Shown here: in pieces, positions 1 to 11,102 of the stretch | How the letters are laid out: the number at the start of each line of letters is the position of its first letter | Numbering within the stretch: the first letter of the stretch is position 1 | Source of the DNA: Streptomyces sennicomposti | GTDB taxonomy: Bacteria; Actinomycetota; Actinomycetes; Streptomycetales; Streptomycetaceae | NCBI RefSeq assembly: GCF_019890635.1 | Contig: NZ_JAIOAB010000009.1 | Location: 62,001-126,000 of the forward strand | Reading direction: 5' to 3' | DNA length: 64,000 nucleotides | Position numbers and translations under genes: made by a program | Notes under the pieces: model-generated | Told to the model about the DNA's origin: nothing | Seen by the model: the letters and a program-made list of their open reading frames with translations, nothing else | Databases searched by the model: none

Positions 1-201
1 GGTGGCGCCGCCCGCGGACAGCAGCCAGACCTCGTTTCCGTCCCAGACGGGGCCGATGGTGTTGATCAGCACCCGCTTCTCGGGCCGGTTCCGGGCGAGG
101 AGCTTGGTGAGGACGCCGACCCCGAAGTCGAAGCCTTCCAGGAAGAAGTAGCCGGTCCACAGGACGGCGATGAGGACGAACCAGACGTCGTGCAGTTCCA
201 T
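1..201 (-). CDS. cydB: cytochrome bd oxidase subunit II, partial
   Basis: Start of CydB, running off the left edge, so only the first 67 codons are present. The N-terminus MELHDVWFVLIAVLW leads into a membrane helix followed by GYFFLEGFDFGVG, a hallmark of CydB. CydB pairs with CydA in the cytoplasmic membrane to form the high-oxygen-affinity quinol oxidase. The ATG is preceded by GAGGGAG at a good distance and lies 18 bp after the cydA stop, so the two are cotranscribed. Function is secure; the C-terminal part cannot be judged. Confidence 0.95.
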   Translation of the reverse strand, partial: MELHDVWFVLIAVLWTGYFFLEGFDFGVGVLTKLLARNRPEKRVLINTIGPVWDGNEVWLLSAGGAT

Positions 202-219
202 GACAGTGACTCCCTCGGC

Positions 220-1728
220 CTAGTACGAGAAGGCCATCGGCTTGTCGGCGTCACGGAGGTCGCCGCCGATCTTCGTGGGCGGGTTGAGGTCGGCCTCCGT
301 CAGTTCGGGCGGGCCGGCCTTGACGTACTTCACGAGCAGTTTCACCTCGACGACGGCGAGGATGGCGTAGAGCGCCGTGAAGACGGCCATGGAGGTGAGG
401 ACCTCGCCCTGGGAGACGCCGGGGGAGACCGCCTGCCGGGTCTGGAGCACGCCGTAGACGGCCCACGGCTGGCGGCCCATCTCGGTGAAGATCCAGCCCC
501 AGGAGTTGGCGATCAGCGGGAAGGCCAGCGTCCAGACGGCGATCCGCCAGAACCACGTGGTCAGTTGCGGGCTCAGCGCCTTGTTCTTGAACAGCACCAG
601 GTGCGGCACCTCGTCCTCGCCGACGCGCAGGTGCTGCGGCAGCAGGAACTTCTTGCGGGTGAGCCAGAGTCCGGCCAGTCCGATGGCGAAGGACGCCATG
701 CCGAACCCGATCATCCAGCGGAAGCCCCAGAAGGTGACGGGGATGTTGGGCCGGTAGTCGCCGGGCCCGAACTTCTGCTGCTCGGCCTTGTTGACGTCGT
801 TGATGCCGGGGACGTAGGAGCTGAAGCTGTCGTCCGCCAGGAAGGACAGCAGGCCGGGTATCTCGATGGCGACCGTGTTGTGGCCCTTCTCCACGTTGCC
901 GTAGGCGAAGATCGAGAAGGGGGCCGGCTTCTGGCCGTCCCACAGCGCCTCGGCGGCGGCCATCTTCATCGGCTGCTGCTTGAACATGACCTTGCCGAGG
1001 GTGTCGCCGCTGATCGCGGTGAGCAGTCCGGCGATGACGACGGTGATCAGGCCGAGCCGCAGCGAGGTCTTCATCGCGCCCACGTGCTTCTTGCGGGCGA
1101 GGTGGTAGGCGGCGATGCCCACCATGAAGGCGCCGCCGGTCAGGAAGGCCGCGGAGAGCGTGTGGAAGGCCTGGGTGAGCGCGGTGTTCTGGGTCAGCAC
1201 CGCCCAGAAGTCGGTGAGTTCCGCGCGGCCCTTGGCCTTGTCGATCCGGTAGCCGACGGGGTGCTGCATCCAGGAGTTGGCCGCGAGGATGAAGTACGCG
1301 GACAGGATGGTGCCGATCGACACCATCCATATGCAGGCCAGGTGGATCTTCTTGGGCAGCTTGTCCCAGCCGAAGATCCACAGGCCGATGAAGGTGGACT
1401 CGAAGAAGAACGCGATCAGGGCCTCGAAGGCGAGCGGGGCTCCGAAGATGTCGCCGACGAAGCGCGAGTAGTCCGACCAGTTCATGCCGAACTGGAACTC
1501 CTGCACGATGCCGGTGACCACGCCCATGGCGATGTTGATCAGGAAGAGCTTGCCCCAGAACTTGGTGGCCCTGAGGTACTTCTCCTTCTCCGTGCGCACC
1601 CACGCGGTCTGCAGCCCGGCCGTGAGCGCGGCCAGGGAGATCGTCAAAGGGACGAACAGGAAGTGGTAGACGGTCGTGATGCCGAACTGCCAGCGCGCCA
1701 GTGTCTCCGGCGCCAAAGCCAGGTTCAC
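220..1728 (-). CDS. cydA: cytochrome bd oxidase subunit I
   Basis: CydA, 502 residues, the heme-carrying quinol-oxidising subunit of cytochrome bd in the cytoplasmic membrane. Visible features are the N-terminal WQFGITTVYHFLFVPLT helix with the heme-ligand histidine near residue 22, a second histidine in QAFHTLSAAF (the b558-type ligand region), a short Q loop after KMAAAEALW, and the conserved GRQPWAVYG near residue 390. GTG start with AAGGAGAG 7 bp upstream. First gene of cydAB; a Rex-type operator lies about 90 bp upstream of the start, so induction at high NADH/NAD+ (low oxygen) is likely. Confidence 0.97.
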   Translation of the reverse strand: MNLALAPETLARWQFGITTVYHFLFVPLTISLAALTAGLQTAWVRTEKEKYLRATKFWGKLFLINIAMGVVTGIVQEFQFGMNWSDYSRFVGDIFGAPLAFEALIAFFFESTFIGLWIFGWDKLPKKIHLACIWMVSIGTILSAYFILAANSWMQHPVGYRIDKAKGRAELTDFWAVLTQNTALTQAFHTLSAAFLTGGAFMVGIAAYHLARKKHVGAMKTSLRLGLITVVIAGLLTAISGDTLGKVMFKQQPMKMAAAEALWDGQKPAPFSIFAYGNVEKGHNTVAIEIPGLLSFLADDSFSSYVPGINDVNKAEQQKFGPGDYRPNIPVTFWGFRWMIGFGMASFAIGLAGLWLTRKKFLLPQHLRVGEDEVPHLVLFKNKALSPQLTTWFWRIAVWTLAFPLIANSWGWIFTEMGRQPWAVYGVLQTRQAVSPGVSQGEVLTSMAVFTALYAILAVVEVKLLVKYVKAGPPELTEADLNPPTKIGGDLRDADKPMAFSY

Positions 1729-1808
1729 GTCGTCACTCTCCTTACGTCGTCGTGGTCACGACGGCGGTTTGCCCTGATGTGACCTGCACAACAGGGCAGC
1801 AATCGGAC

Positions 1809-1840
1809 TTGCTTGTGAACGCGTTCACATTCACAAGCAA
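1809..1840. promoter_or_regulatory. Rex operator region of cydAB (nested palindromes)
   Basis: TGTGAACGCGTTCACA at 1814-1829 is a perfect 16-bp palindrome and fits the Streptomyces Rex operator. A wider inverted repeat, TTGCTTGTGAA (1809-1819) with TTCACAAGCAA (1830-1840), shares its left half and is centred 3 bp away. Redox control of cydAB by Rex is known in S. coelicolor; the nested arrangement is seen directly here. Confidence 0.85.
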
Positions 1841-1939
1841 TTATGACGCACCGATTCTCGCCATGTCACCGGGGGGTCCCCCACAACCTCAGCGGCAGAC
1901 CCTTGGCAAGAACTTCAACAACTTGTTGAATTGCACGCC

Positions 1940-2314
1940 ATGCAGATACGCATCTCCTGGCCCGCCGGCCGGCTCACCGCGACCCTGGACGACACCCCGA
2001 CCGCGCGCGCCCTCGCCCGGGAACTGCCGCTGGTCTCCTCCGCCCGGACCTGGGGCGAAGAGGTCTACTTCGACACCGGCGTCTCGGTTCCACGTGAAAC
2101 GGACGCCCGGCAGGTCGTGGACCCCGGCACCGTCGCCTTCTGGACCGACGGCGACGCCCTGGCCCTCCCCTACGGACCCACCCCGATCTCCCACGGCGAC
2201 GAGTGCCGGCTCGCGAGCCCGTGCAACGTCCTCGGCCGTGTCGACGGCGATCCGCGCCGGCTCGCCTCCGTCCGGGACGGGGACCCGGTACGGGTGGAGC
2301 TGATGGACGGCTGA
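1940..2314 (+). CDS. cyclophilin-like fold protein
   Basis: Protein of 124 residues starting MQIRISWPAGRLTATL and ending VRVELMDG. Sequence pattern and length resemble the cyclophilin-like fold family (DUF369/TM1367 type), compact beta-barrel proteins with no assigned reaction; I see no prolyl-isomerase active-site set. The first ATG after the cydA regulatory region was chosen; an in-frame TTG lies 9 bp upstream. A one-mismatch parS site (2087-2100) is embedded and read as VPRET. Ends convergent with the aminotransferase gene and shares a terminator hairpin with it. Confidence 0.65.
   Translation: MQIRISWPAGRLTATLDDTPTARALARELPLVSSARTWGEEVYFDTGVSVPRETDARQVVDPGTVAFWTDGDALALPYGPTPISHGDECRLASPCNVLGRVDGDPRRLASVRDGDPVRVELMDG
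2087..2100. other. parS-like ParB site, one mismatch
   Basis: GTTCCACGTGAAAC differs from the Streptomyces parS consensus GTTTCACGTGAAAC at one base. It lies inside the cyclophilin-like coding sequence and is the origin-distal member of the set in this window. Confidence 0.7.
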
Positions 2315-2367
2315 GGGCCTGCCCGGCGGTCACGCGCGCAAAGGCGGCACCAGCCGGACAGGCCCTC
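2313..2367. terminator. bidirectional terminator hairpin
   Basis: GAGGGCCTGCCCGGC (2313-2327) pairs with GCCGGACAGGCCCTC (2353-2367), a 15-bp stem with one mismatch, lying between two convergent genes. The left arm overlaps the stop codon of the upstream gene. Confidence 0.7.
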
Positions 2368-2385
2368 GAAAACCCCGGGGACTGC

Positions 2386-3465
2386 TCAGATCTTGCTGCG
2401 GAACGCCTCCGCCGCCTTGAGGAAGATGTCGTTCGCCTCGGTCTCCCCGACGGTCACCCGCACACCCTCGCCCGCGAACGGCCGGATGACCACGCCCGCC
2501 TGCTCACACGCCTCGGCGAAGTCGACCGTGCGCTCCCCCAGCCGCAGCCACACGAAGTTGGCGTGCGTCTCGGGCACGGTCCACCCCTGGGCGCTCAGCG
2601 CCTCGACCACGCGCGTGCGCTCGCACACGAGCGAGCCGACCCGGCCCAGCAGCTCGTCCTCGGCCCGCAGCGAGGCGATCGCCGCCTCCTGCGCCAGCTG
2701 GCTCACCCCGAACGGCACCGCCGTCTTGCGCAGCGCGGCCGCCACCGGCTCGTGCGCGATCGCGAAGCCCACCCGAAGCCCGGCCAGTCCGTACGCCTTG
2801 GAGAAGGTGCGCAGCACGCAGACGTTGGGCCGGTCGCGGTAGATCGTCACGCCGTCCGGGACCTCGGGGTCGCGGATGAACTCGCGGTAGGCCTCGTCCA
2901 GCACGACCAGCACATCGCCGGGCACCCGGTCGAGGAAGCGCTCCAGCTCCGCGCGCCGCACCACCGTGCCGGTCGGGTTGTTGGGGTTGCACACGAAGAT
3001 CAGCCGGGTGCGGTCGGTGATCGCGTCCGCCATCGCGTCCAGGTCGTGCACCTCGCCCGGCGTCAACGGGACCTTGACCGAGGTCGCCCCGCTGATCTGG
3101 GTGATGATCGGGTAGGCCTCGAAGGAGCGCCAGGCGTAGATCACCTCGTCGCCGGGGCCGCTGGTGGCCTGGATCAGCTGCTGGGCGACGCCGACGGAAC
3201 CGGTGCCGGTGGCCACGTGGGAGACCGGCACGCCGAAGCGCTCGGCCAGCTCGTTCGTCAGGGCCGTGCACGCCATGTCCGGGTACCGGTTGAAGTTGCA
3301 GGCGGCGGCCGTGACCGTCTCCATGACGCCCGGCAGCGGCGGGTAGGGGTTCTCGTTGGAGGACAGCTTGTACGCTGCCGGGCCGTCGGCCGCTGCGGGC
3401 TTTCCGGGCTTGTAGGTGGGGATACCCTCCAGCTCGGCGCGCAGCTTCGGGTTCGTCTCGCTCAC
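2386..3465 (-). CDS. hisC: PLP aminotransferase, HisC/aromatic type
   Basis: Class I/II aminotransferase of 359 residues. [11 protein letters not shown] near the N-terminus, NPNNPTG in the cofactor domain, VLDEAYREF and the Schiff-base segment [13 protein letters not shown] identify the histidinol-phosphate aminotransferase family. In actinobacteria a stand-alone copy like this can act on aromatic 2-oxo acids (Pat/ArAT), and no other his genes are nearby, so the true substrate may be phenylpyruvate or imidazole-acetol phosphate. GTG start preceded by GAGGAGGACTGCG. Divergent from the LacI regulator downstream on the other strand. Confidence 0.85.
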   Translation of the reverse strand: MSETNPKLRAELEGIPTYKPGKPAAADGPAAYKLSSNENPYPPLPGVMETVTAAACNFNRYPDMACTALTNELAERFGVPVSHVATGTGSVGVAQQLIQATSGPGDEVIYAWRSFEAYPIITQISGATSVKVPLTPGEVHDLDAMADAITDRTRLIFVCNPNNPTGTVVRRAELERFLDRVPGDVLVVLDEAYREFIRDPEVPDGVTIYRDRPNVCVLRTFSKAYGLAGLRVGFAIAHEPVAAALRKTAVPFGVSQLAQEAAIASLRAEDELLGRVGSLVCERTRVVEALSAQGWTVPETHANFVWLRLGERTVDFAEACEQAGVVIRPFAGEGVRVTVGETEANDIFLKAAEAFRSKI

Positions 3466-3948
3466 CGCAGTCCTCCTCGTGACCACACCGGCATCCAATA
3501 CTGCACACCTTAGGAGGATTGGCCGCCGCTGCGTATGGGTCGGCGGCCACCACTCGCGCCGAGGCCGTCCCGGACCCGCGGAGACGGCGCCGCGGCCCGC
3601 GCGGACCCGCCCCGGCTCGCGTGTGCCGGCGCCCCCGCCGGCCGCCGGGCATTCGGGGACACCGCTGTACGAATCCGTGCGAATCAGGGGGCGCACCCCA
3701 CATATATCTATGCGCCGGTGGCTTGCGCCGTGGCGCGCATCCCCCGTGAAGGTGAGTTGAGACCTCTTCGATACCTCGGAGGCTCGCCAGGCACACACCG
3801 GCCACCACATCACGTATGGGTGCCAGATCGGCTAACTAGCTCTGTTTCTCAGGTAGTTGCAGGTTCCCGACCTTGCAGAAACGTGCCTGTCAATGCGTGC
3901 ATATGCGTCCGCGCTACCCCACCGTATGAGCCCTACTATCGGCTCGCC
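3466..3948. other. 483-bp divergent intergenic region
   Basis: Lies between the divergent aminotransferase and LacI-family genes. It contains a 9-bp inverted repeat (TGGCCGCCG at 3520-3528 with CGGCGGCCA at 3541-3549) just upstream of the aminotransferase, and TACTAT (3934-3939), a possible -10 element 9 bp before the regulator's ATG. No convincing small gene or RNA was seen. Confidence 0.4.
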
Positions 3949-5061
3949 ATGACAGCAGCAGGGAAGCACCAGGTGAGCCGCGCGGAAACCTCACGGCGAG
4001 GCAGCCGGCCGGGCCGGGCGGGCATCAGAGACGTGGCCGCCGCCGCCGGAGTCTCCATCACGACCGTCTCCGACGCCCTCAACGGCAAGGGCCGACTCCC
4101 GGACGCCACCCGCCGCCATGTCCGCGAGGTGGCCGACCGGCTGGGGTACCGCCCCTCCGCCGCCGCCCGCACCCTCCGTACCGGCAAGTCGGGCCTCATC
4201 GGTCTGACCGTGACCACGTACGGGGATGAACCTTTCACCTTCACCGAGTTCGCGTACTTCGCCGAGATGGCCCGCGCCGCCACCTCGGCCGCGCTCGCCC
4301 GCGGCTACGCCCTCGTCATCCTCCCCGCGACCTCCCGCCACGACGTGTGGTCGAACGTCGCCCTGGACGGCACGGTCGTCATCGACCCCTCCGACCAGGA
4401 CCCGGTCGTCAGCGAACTGGTCCGGCAGGGGTTACCGGTGGTCAGCGACGGCCGCCCGGTCGGCTCGCTCCCCGTCACCGCCTGGGTCGACAACGACCAC
4501 GAGGCCGCCGTCCTCGGCATCCTCGACCACCTCGCCGAGGCCGGCGCCCGCCGTATCGGCCTGCTCACCGGCACCACGACCGACACGTACACCCATCTGT
4601 CGACCACCGCCTACCTGCACTGGTGCGAGCGCGTCGGCCAGGACCCGGTCTACGAGGCCTACCCCGCCCACGACCCGTGCGCCGGCGCCGTCGCCGCCGA
4701 CCGGCTGCTGGCCCGCCCCGACCGGCCCGACGCGGTCTACGGGCTGTTCGACCCCAACGGCACCGACCTGCTCGCCGCCGCCCGCCGCTACGGGCTGCGC
4801 GTCCCGGAGGACCTGCTGCTGGTGTGCTGCAGCGAGTCCATGGTGTACGCCAGCACCGAGCCGCCCATCACCACGCTCTCCCTGAAGCCGCGCCGCATCG
4901 GCACGGCGGTCATCCAGCTCCTCATCGACGCCATCGAGGGAGTCGAGTCGGACCAGCCGGTCGAGCAGGTCATACCGACCGAGCTGATCGTGCGCACCTC
5001 GTCCCAGCGCCGCCCGCCACGCACGACGGTCAGCCCGCCACGCACGCCGGAGGGACGGTAG
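3949..5061 (+). CDS. LacI-family transcriptional regulator
   Basis: Protein of 370 residues. Residues about 25-75 form a LacI-type helix-turn-helix (GIRDVAAAAGVSITTVSDAL followed by LGYRPSAAARTLRTG, which covers the hinge); the rest is a periplasmic-binding-like ligand domain with the family-typical dimer surface. Ligand unknown. No Shine-Dalgarno precedes this ATG and TACTAT lies 9 bp upstream, so the transcript may be leaderless. Its place next to hisC and cydA matches the S. coelicolor regulator called RstP, from memory only. Typical LacI autoregulation is possible but no operator was recognised. Confidence 0.85.
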   Translation: MTAAGKHQVSRAETSRRGSRPGRAGIRDVAAAAGVSITTVSDALNGKGRLPDATRRHVREVADRLGYRPSAAARTLRTGKSGLIGLTVTTYGDEPFTFTEFAYFAEMARAATSAALARGYALVILPATSRHDVWSNVALDGTVVIDPSDQDPVVSELVRQGLPVVSDGRPVGSLPVTAWVDNDHEAAVLGILDHLAEAGARRIGLLTGTTTDTYTHLSTTAYLHWCERVGQDPVYEAYPAHDPCAGAVAADRLLARPDRPDAVYGLFDPNGTDLLAAARRYGLRVPEDLLLVCCSESMVYASTEPPITTLSLKPRRIGTAVIQLLIDAIEGVESDQPVEQVIPTELIVRTSSQRRPPRTTVSPPRTPEGR

Positions 5062-5259
5062 GGTCAGCCGGTCGCGGGAGCGCCGAAGACTGCCCAATCG
5101 GGGCGAAAGCCACGGTGAACCTGAGTCCTGTTCCGATTCACCACCCCTGGGTCATCACATGGCGCGATCCGCATTCCTATGATGGGCGCACGACACCGCG
5201 GGCCGCTGCGACCAGGCAGTCCGAAGCGGTGCAGATGCGGCGCGATGGTGGAGGGGTCG

Positions 5260-6360
5260 ATGACTCAGGGGGCCGGTCAGGGACCCGAGGTGGAGCGGAC
5301 GGCGACGTTGCGTGACTTCCGAGTGCCCGCGTATGTGAACGAGACCGGCCCGTACGTCCAGGGCGGCCCCGCGGCCGAGCCCGCTGTGCCGGTCGAGCCC
5401 GGCTATCCGGCGGCCCCGGAGGGCTACCCGGACGCGTACACGCCCACCGAGCGCGACCTTCCCGTCATCAACCGCGGCGACACGCTCCAGGTGAGCACGG
5501 CCCTGGCGCCCGCGCCGGCCGCCCCGCAGCCCGCTGCCGGACCCGGCCCGCTGTTCGTGGTCGGCGACGTGCACGGCTACCTCGACGAGCTGGTCGCCGC
5601 CCTCCAGGAGCAGGGCCTCATCGACGCCGCGGGCCAGTGGTGCGCGGGCACCGCCCGGCTGTGGTTCCTCGGCGACTTCACCGACCGCGGCCCGGACGGC
5701 ATCGGCGTCATCGACCTGGTGATGCGGCTGTCCGCCGAGGCGGCCGCGGCCGGCGGCTACTGCAAGGCGCTCATGGGCAACCATGAGCTGCTGCTGCTCG
5801 GCGCCCGCCGGTTCGGCGACACGCCCGTCAACTCCGGTGCCGGCACCGCCACTTTCCAGGCGGCCTGGCTCCTCAACGGCGGCCAGAAGTCCGACATGGA
5901 CCGCCTCCAGGACCACCACCTGCAGTGGATGGCCCGCCTGGACGCGGTCGAGGAGGTCGACGGCTATCTGCTCGTGCACTCCGACACCACCGCCTACCTC
6001 GACTACGGCCGCTCGATCGAAGAGGTCAACGACAACGTCCGCGAAGCGCTCACGCGCAACGACGCGGACGAGGTGTGGGACCTGTTCCGCAAGTTCACCA
6101 AGCGCTTCTCCTTCCGCGACGAGGGCGGCGCCGACGCCGTGCGCTCCCTGCTCGATACGTACGGCGGCACCCGCATCGTTCACGGTCACAGCCCGATTCC
6201 CTATCTGCTGGGCGAAGTCGGCTCCGAGGACGGCGACGAGCCGGCGGGCCCGGTGGTCGAGGGACCGCACGTCTACGCCGACGGGCTGGCCATCGCGATG
6301 GACGGCGGCGTGACGATGTCCGGGAAGCTGCTGGTCCGGCAACTGCCGCTGGACGCCTGA
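5260..6360 (+). CDS. calcineurin-like metallophosphoesterase (PPP type)
   Basis: Protein of 366 residues. An 80-residue proline/alanine-rich N-terminus precedes a phosphoesterase domain with the metal-binding motifs in order: GDVHGYLDE, LGDFTDRGPDG, MGNHELL and a C-terminal VHGHSP. This pattern is that of PPP-family protein phosphatases and ApaH-like enzymes using two metal ions; substrate unknown. The ATG at 5260 follows GGTGGAGGGG; another in-frame ATG lies 15 bp upstream. TATGAT at 5178-5183 is a plausible -10. Cytoplasmic, no signal peptide. Confidence 0.85.
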   Translation: MTQGAGQGPEVERTATLRDFRVPAYVNETGPYVQGGPAAEPAVPVEPGYPAAPEGYPDAYTPTERDLPVINRGDTLQVSTALAPAPAAPQPAAGPGPLFVVGDVHGYLDELVAALQEQGLIDAAGQWCAGTARLWFLGDFTDRGPDGIGVIDLVMRLSAEAAAAGGYCKALMGNHELLLLGARRFGDTPVNSGAGTATFQAAWLLNGGQKSDMDRLQDHHLQWMARLDAVEEVDGYLLVHSDTTAYLDYGRSIEEVNDNVREALTRNDADEVWDLFRKFTKRFSFRDEGGADAVRSLLDTYGGTRIVHGHSPIPYLLGEVGSEDGDEPAGPVVEGPHVYADGLAIAMDGGVTMSGKLLVRQLPLDA

Positions 6361-6542
6361 GCGTTCACCGCACCCCCGCCGCGGGCGTGCCGGCCGGCCC
6401 GGTCGGCACGCAATTTGTGGAAACCCCCTGTCACCGCGCGCCGTCGCGGCTCTACCATCGGCTTATCCGTAGCAGGCTCCCCTCCGTTTCTGCCCGACGG
6501 CTCGTCGCCATGCGAGCCCCCAGCCCTACGGAGCATCGGGGG

Positions 6543-7391
6543 ATGCACATGAACAGCGTTCCGCAGTACCTGCTGAGCGAGGATCGCCAGGAATTCGAGC
6601 GGATCCTCGATGAGGCGCTGCGCTCCGCCCCACACCGCCCGGAACTCGCCGCCATCGGAAAGCGGCTCACCACCGAACAACTGCGCACCATGGCACTCGG
6701 CGCGACGGCCCTGATCACGTCCGCCGCCGCGACCGAGTACCAGCACTACGTCAAGATCCGCGACGAACTGCGCCGCCCGGCGCCCGCCGCCCCGCCCGTC
6801 CTGGACACCGGTGCGGCGGAGCCGGGCACGGTCGCGGCCGCCGCCGGGGCGGCCGCGGAGACGGCCGGTGCGGGCGCGGGCGCCGTCGTCGCGGTGCTCG
6901 CCCCGGTCCTCGCGGGGATCGCGGCGACCGTCTTCCTCCTCGTCGGCTATCTGCTGAAGATGCTCGATCCGGCGCCCGCGTTCGCCCAGACGATGATCAC
7001 CGCCGGCTGGGTGTTCGGCGCGGTGACCGCGGTCGCGATCGTCGTCGCCGGCGCCGGACTGCTGCTCGCCGCCCTGCGCAACCGGTCCTCGACCGAGTAC
7101 GGCGCCTACGGGGGGCTGCCGGAGGAGGTCGGCCAGGCCAGGGAGGCGTGGCGCGAGGCCCTGCTCGAACGCGGCATCGTGCCGTTCCTGCGCGAGGCGC
7201 TGGCCGATCCCGGCGCCGCCTCCCCGCCCCGCCCGGCCCCGGCGACGCCGGGCGACCGCATCCCGCAACTCGGGTACGGCCGCCCGGGGTTCAGCAGCCC
7301 CGACGACGGCGCCCCGACCGCCCGGCCGCGCTACTCCAGCCCCGACTTCTCCAGCCCGGACTTCGGCGGGCCGGAACACCGGCCGGAGTAG
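6543..7391 (+). CDS. predicted two-helix membrane protein, unknown function
   Basis: Protein of 282 residues that I do not recognise as a named family. Residues 1-75 are soluble and helical; an alanine/glycine-rich stretch then leads into two hydrophobic segments (around VVAVLAPVLAGIAATVFLLVGYLL and FGAVTAVAIVVAGAGLLLAAL, each quoted here only in part of its context). The C-terminal 90 residues are proline/serine-rich with repeated YSSPDFSSPDF units. Start follows a run of G at 6538-6542; a second ATG lies two codons later. It may follow the phosphoesterase gene with its own promoter. Confidence 0.6.
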   Translation: MHMNSVPQYLLSEDRQEFERILDEALRSAPHRPELAAIGKRLTTEQLRTMALGATALITSAAATEYQHYVKIRDELRRPAPAAPPVLDTGAAEPGTVAAAAGAAAETAGAGAGAVVAVLAPVLAGIAATVFLLVGYLLKMLDPAPAFAQTMITAGWVFGAVTAVAIVVAGAGLLLAALRNRSSTEYGAYGGLPEEVGQAREAWREALLERGIVPFLREALADPGAASPPRPAPATPGDRIPQLGYGRPGFSSPDDGAPTARPRYSSPDFSSPDFGGPEHRPE

Positions 7392-7640
7392 CGCCCGGCC
7401 TCCACCGGGCCGCGCCGCACCGGACCCCGCCCGGCGCGGCGGCTTCGGCATGCGGCCGGGCAGAGGCGTGGCCGTGGCCGTGGCCGTGGCCGTCAGGGAC
7501 GCGGCCGTCAGGGCGGTACCTCCGCCCGCCGAAGGGCGGCCGGAGGCTTCGTTCCCCGCCCGAGGGCGGCCGGAGGCTTCACACCGGCCCGAGGCTCCGC
7601 ACCGCCCGACGCGGCCGGGCGGAGGCCCCGCGCCCGCGTC
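7392..7640. repeat. intergenic region with 17-bp direct repeat
   Basis: Between the convergent membrane-protein gene and thiC. GGGCGGCCGGAGGCTTC occurs at 7534-7550 and again at 7564-7580, and GGCCGT is tandemly repeated around 7470-7494. No gene is supported; it probably holds the transcription stop region of both genes. Confidence 0.5.
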
Positions 7641-9476
<1,836 letters not shown>

Positions 9477-9536
9477 CTACGCCGGCATTACCCGGTAACA
9501 GGTTCGGCGGTCGACGCAGCAATTCCCGTCCGGCAG

Positions 9537-9550
9537 GTTTCACGTGAAAC
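9537..9550. other. parS ParB-binding site (perfect)
   Basis: GTTTCACGTGAAAC, perfect palindrome, inside the expanded P3 arm of the thiC TPP riboswitch; 7 bp from a second site. Confidence 0.9.
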
Positions 9551-9557
9551 ACCGTTG

Positions 9558-9571
9558 GTTCCACGTGAAAC
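9558..9571. other. parS-like ParB site, one mismatch
   Basis: GTTCCACGTGAAAC, one mismatch to parS, forming with the neighbouring perfect site a hairpin-capable pair in the thiC leader RNA (the mismatch becomes a G-U pair). Confidence 0.8.
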
Positions 9572-9704
9572 ACCGCGAAGACGAAGGTCAGCGCCCTCTC
9601 AGCCCGGTGCTCCGAGCTCCCGCGTGTGCAAAGGTGCCTCCACGCTAGCGTCATGTGTGGCGCGGTGAACAGTGGGCCCCGGCCGTTCTTGCGATGATCG
9701 GGCG

Positions 9705-11102
9705 GTGACCCCGACACAGCAGTTCCCCCATCCGCCGCCCGAACCGGGGCGCGGAGCCGCCGACGAGCACGGCCATGAGCACGGCTCCGGGCTGGGCCAC
9801 GGGCACGCACACAGCCACAGCCACGGCCCGGCGGCCCCCGTCTCGAAACACCTGCGCAAGGTCATCGCCGCGGTCCTGATCCCGTTCGCCGCCGCGGTGC
9901 TCGTCGGTCTCGCGGTGCTCTGGCCCGGCGGAGCCCCCTCGCACCAGCGCACCGGCGTGGGCTTCGACCGGCAGACCCAGCAGGCCACGGTCACCCAGGT
10001 GGTCGCGGTGAGCTGCAAGGCGGTGAACGCATCCGGGGACACGCCGACCGGCGACACCTCCACCGCCGAGGGCGCCTCCGCGCAGGCGCAGGCGACCGGC
10101 TCCTGCAAGAAGGCCACGATCCGCGTCGACACCGGACACGACAAGGGCCGTACGTTCACCGAGATCGTGCAGCCGGACCAGTCACGCCAGCTGCACCAGG
10201 GCGAGAAGGTGGTGGTCGCCTACGAGCCCTCCGCGCCCCGCGAGTTGCAGTACTCGGTCACCGACGTCAACCGGCGTTTCCCGATGGCGCTGCTCGCGGG
10301 AATCTTCGCACTCGCCGTCGTGGTCGTCGGGCGGCTGCGGGGCGTCATGGCACTGGTCGCCCTGGCCATCAGCTTCCTGGTCCTGAACCTGTTCATCCTG
10401 CCCGCCATCCTGCAGGGCTCGAACCCGCTGCTCGTGGCGGTGGTCGGGTCGAGCGCGATCATGCTGATCGCGCTGTACATGTGCCACGGTCTGTCCGCCC
10501 GGACCTCGGTGGCGGTGCTCGGCACCCTGATCTCGCTGGTGCTGATCGGCCTGCTGGGCTCGCTGTTCATCGGCTGGGCCGCGCTCACCGGCAACACGGA
10601 CGACAACACCGGCCTGATCCATGGCCTGTATCCGTCCATCGACATGAGCGGTCTGCTGCTGGCCGGCGTCATCATCGGCTCACTCGGCGTCCTCGACGAT
10701 GTGACGGTGACCCAGACCTCGGCGGTCTGGGAACTGCACGAGGCCAATCCGTCGATGGGCTGGCGCGGGCTGTACCGGGCGGGCATCCGCATCGGCCGCG
10801 ACCACATCGCGTCCGTGGTCAACACCCTCGTCCTCGCCTACGCGGGCGCCGCGCTGCCGCTGCTGCTGCTCTTCTCCATCGCGCAGAGCAGTGTGGGAAC
10901 CGTCGCCAACAGCGAGCTGGTGGCCGAGGAGATCGTCCGTACGCTGGTGGGCTCGATCGGCCTGGTCGCCTCGGTGCCGGTCACCACGGCACTCGCCGCG
11001 CTCGTGGTCTCGGCCGACCGCCCGGGGCCTGCCGGGGCCGCGGCCGCCGCCCGTGTGCCGGCTCCGGCGCGCGGCGGCAGGGGCAGGCGCCGCAAGCGCT
11101 GA
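9705..11102 (+). CDS. YibE/F-family membrane protein
   Basis: Protein of 465 residues in the YibE/F-like family, function unproven. The N-terminus is very histidine-rich (DEHGHEHG and GHAHSHSHG within residues 20-42), then one membrane helix, an extracytoplasmic domain of about 120 residues with paired cysteines, and a C-terminal block of six to seven helices with the family pattern VLDDVTVTQTSAVWELH. A GTG start was chosen in the absence of a clear ribosome-binding site; an in-frame GTG lies 33 bp upstream. The histidine cluster suggests metal binding, an inference. Convergent with ssgA. Confidence 0.8.
   Translation: MTPTQQFPHPPPEPGRGAADEHGHEHGSGLGHGHAHSHSHGPAAPVSKHLRKVIAAVLIPFAAAVLVGLAVLWPGGAPSHQRTGVGFDRQTQQATVTQVVAVSCKAVNASGDTPTGDTSTAEGASAQAQATGSCKKATIRVDTGHDKGRTFTEIVQPDQSRQLHQGEKVVVAYEPSAPRELQYSVTDVNRRFPMALLAGIFALAVVVVGRLRGVMALVALAISFLVLNLFILPAILQGSNPLLVAVVGSSAIMLIALYMCHGLSARTSVAVLGTLISLVLIGLLGSLFIGWAALTGNTDDNTGLIHGLYPSIDMSGLLLAGVIIGSLGVLDDVTVTQTSAVWELHEANPSMGWRGLYRAGIRIGRDHIASVVNTLVLAYAGAALPLLLLFSIAQSSVGTVANSELVAEEIVRTLVGSIGLVASVPVTTALAALVVSADRPGPAGAAAAARVPAPARGGRGRRRKR

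Noticed and set aside
190..1782. 530-codon plus-strand ORF opposite cydA
   Set aside because: Shadow of cydA; composition is Gly/Arg/Val-rich without domains, as expected for the antisense of a high-GC gene. The many other long antisense ORFs (for example 13519-15402, 29778-32396, 43329-46601 and 58567-61164) are rejected for the same reason.
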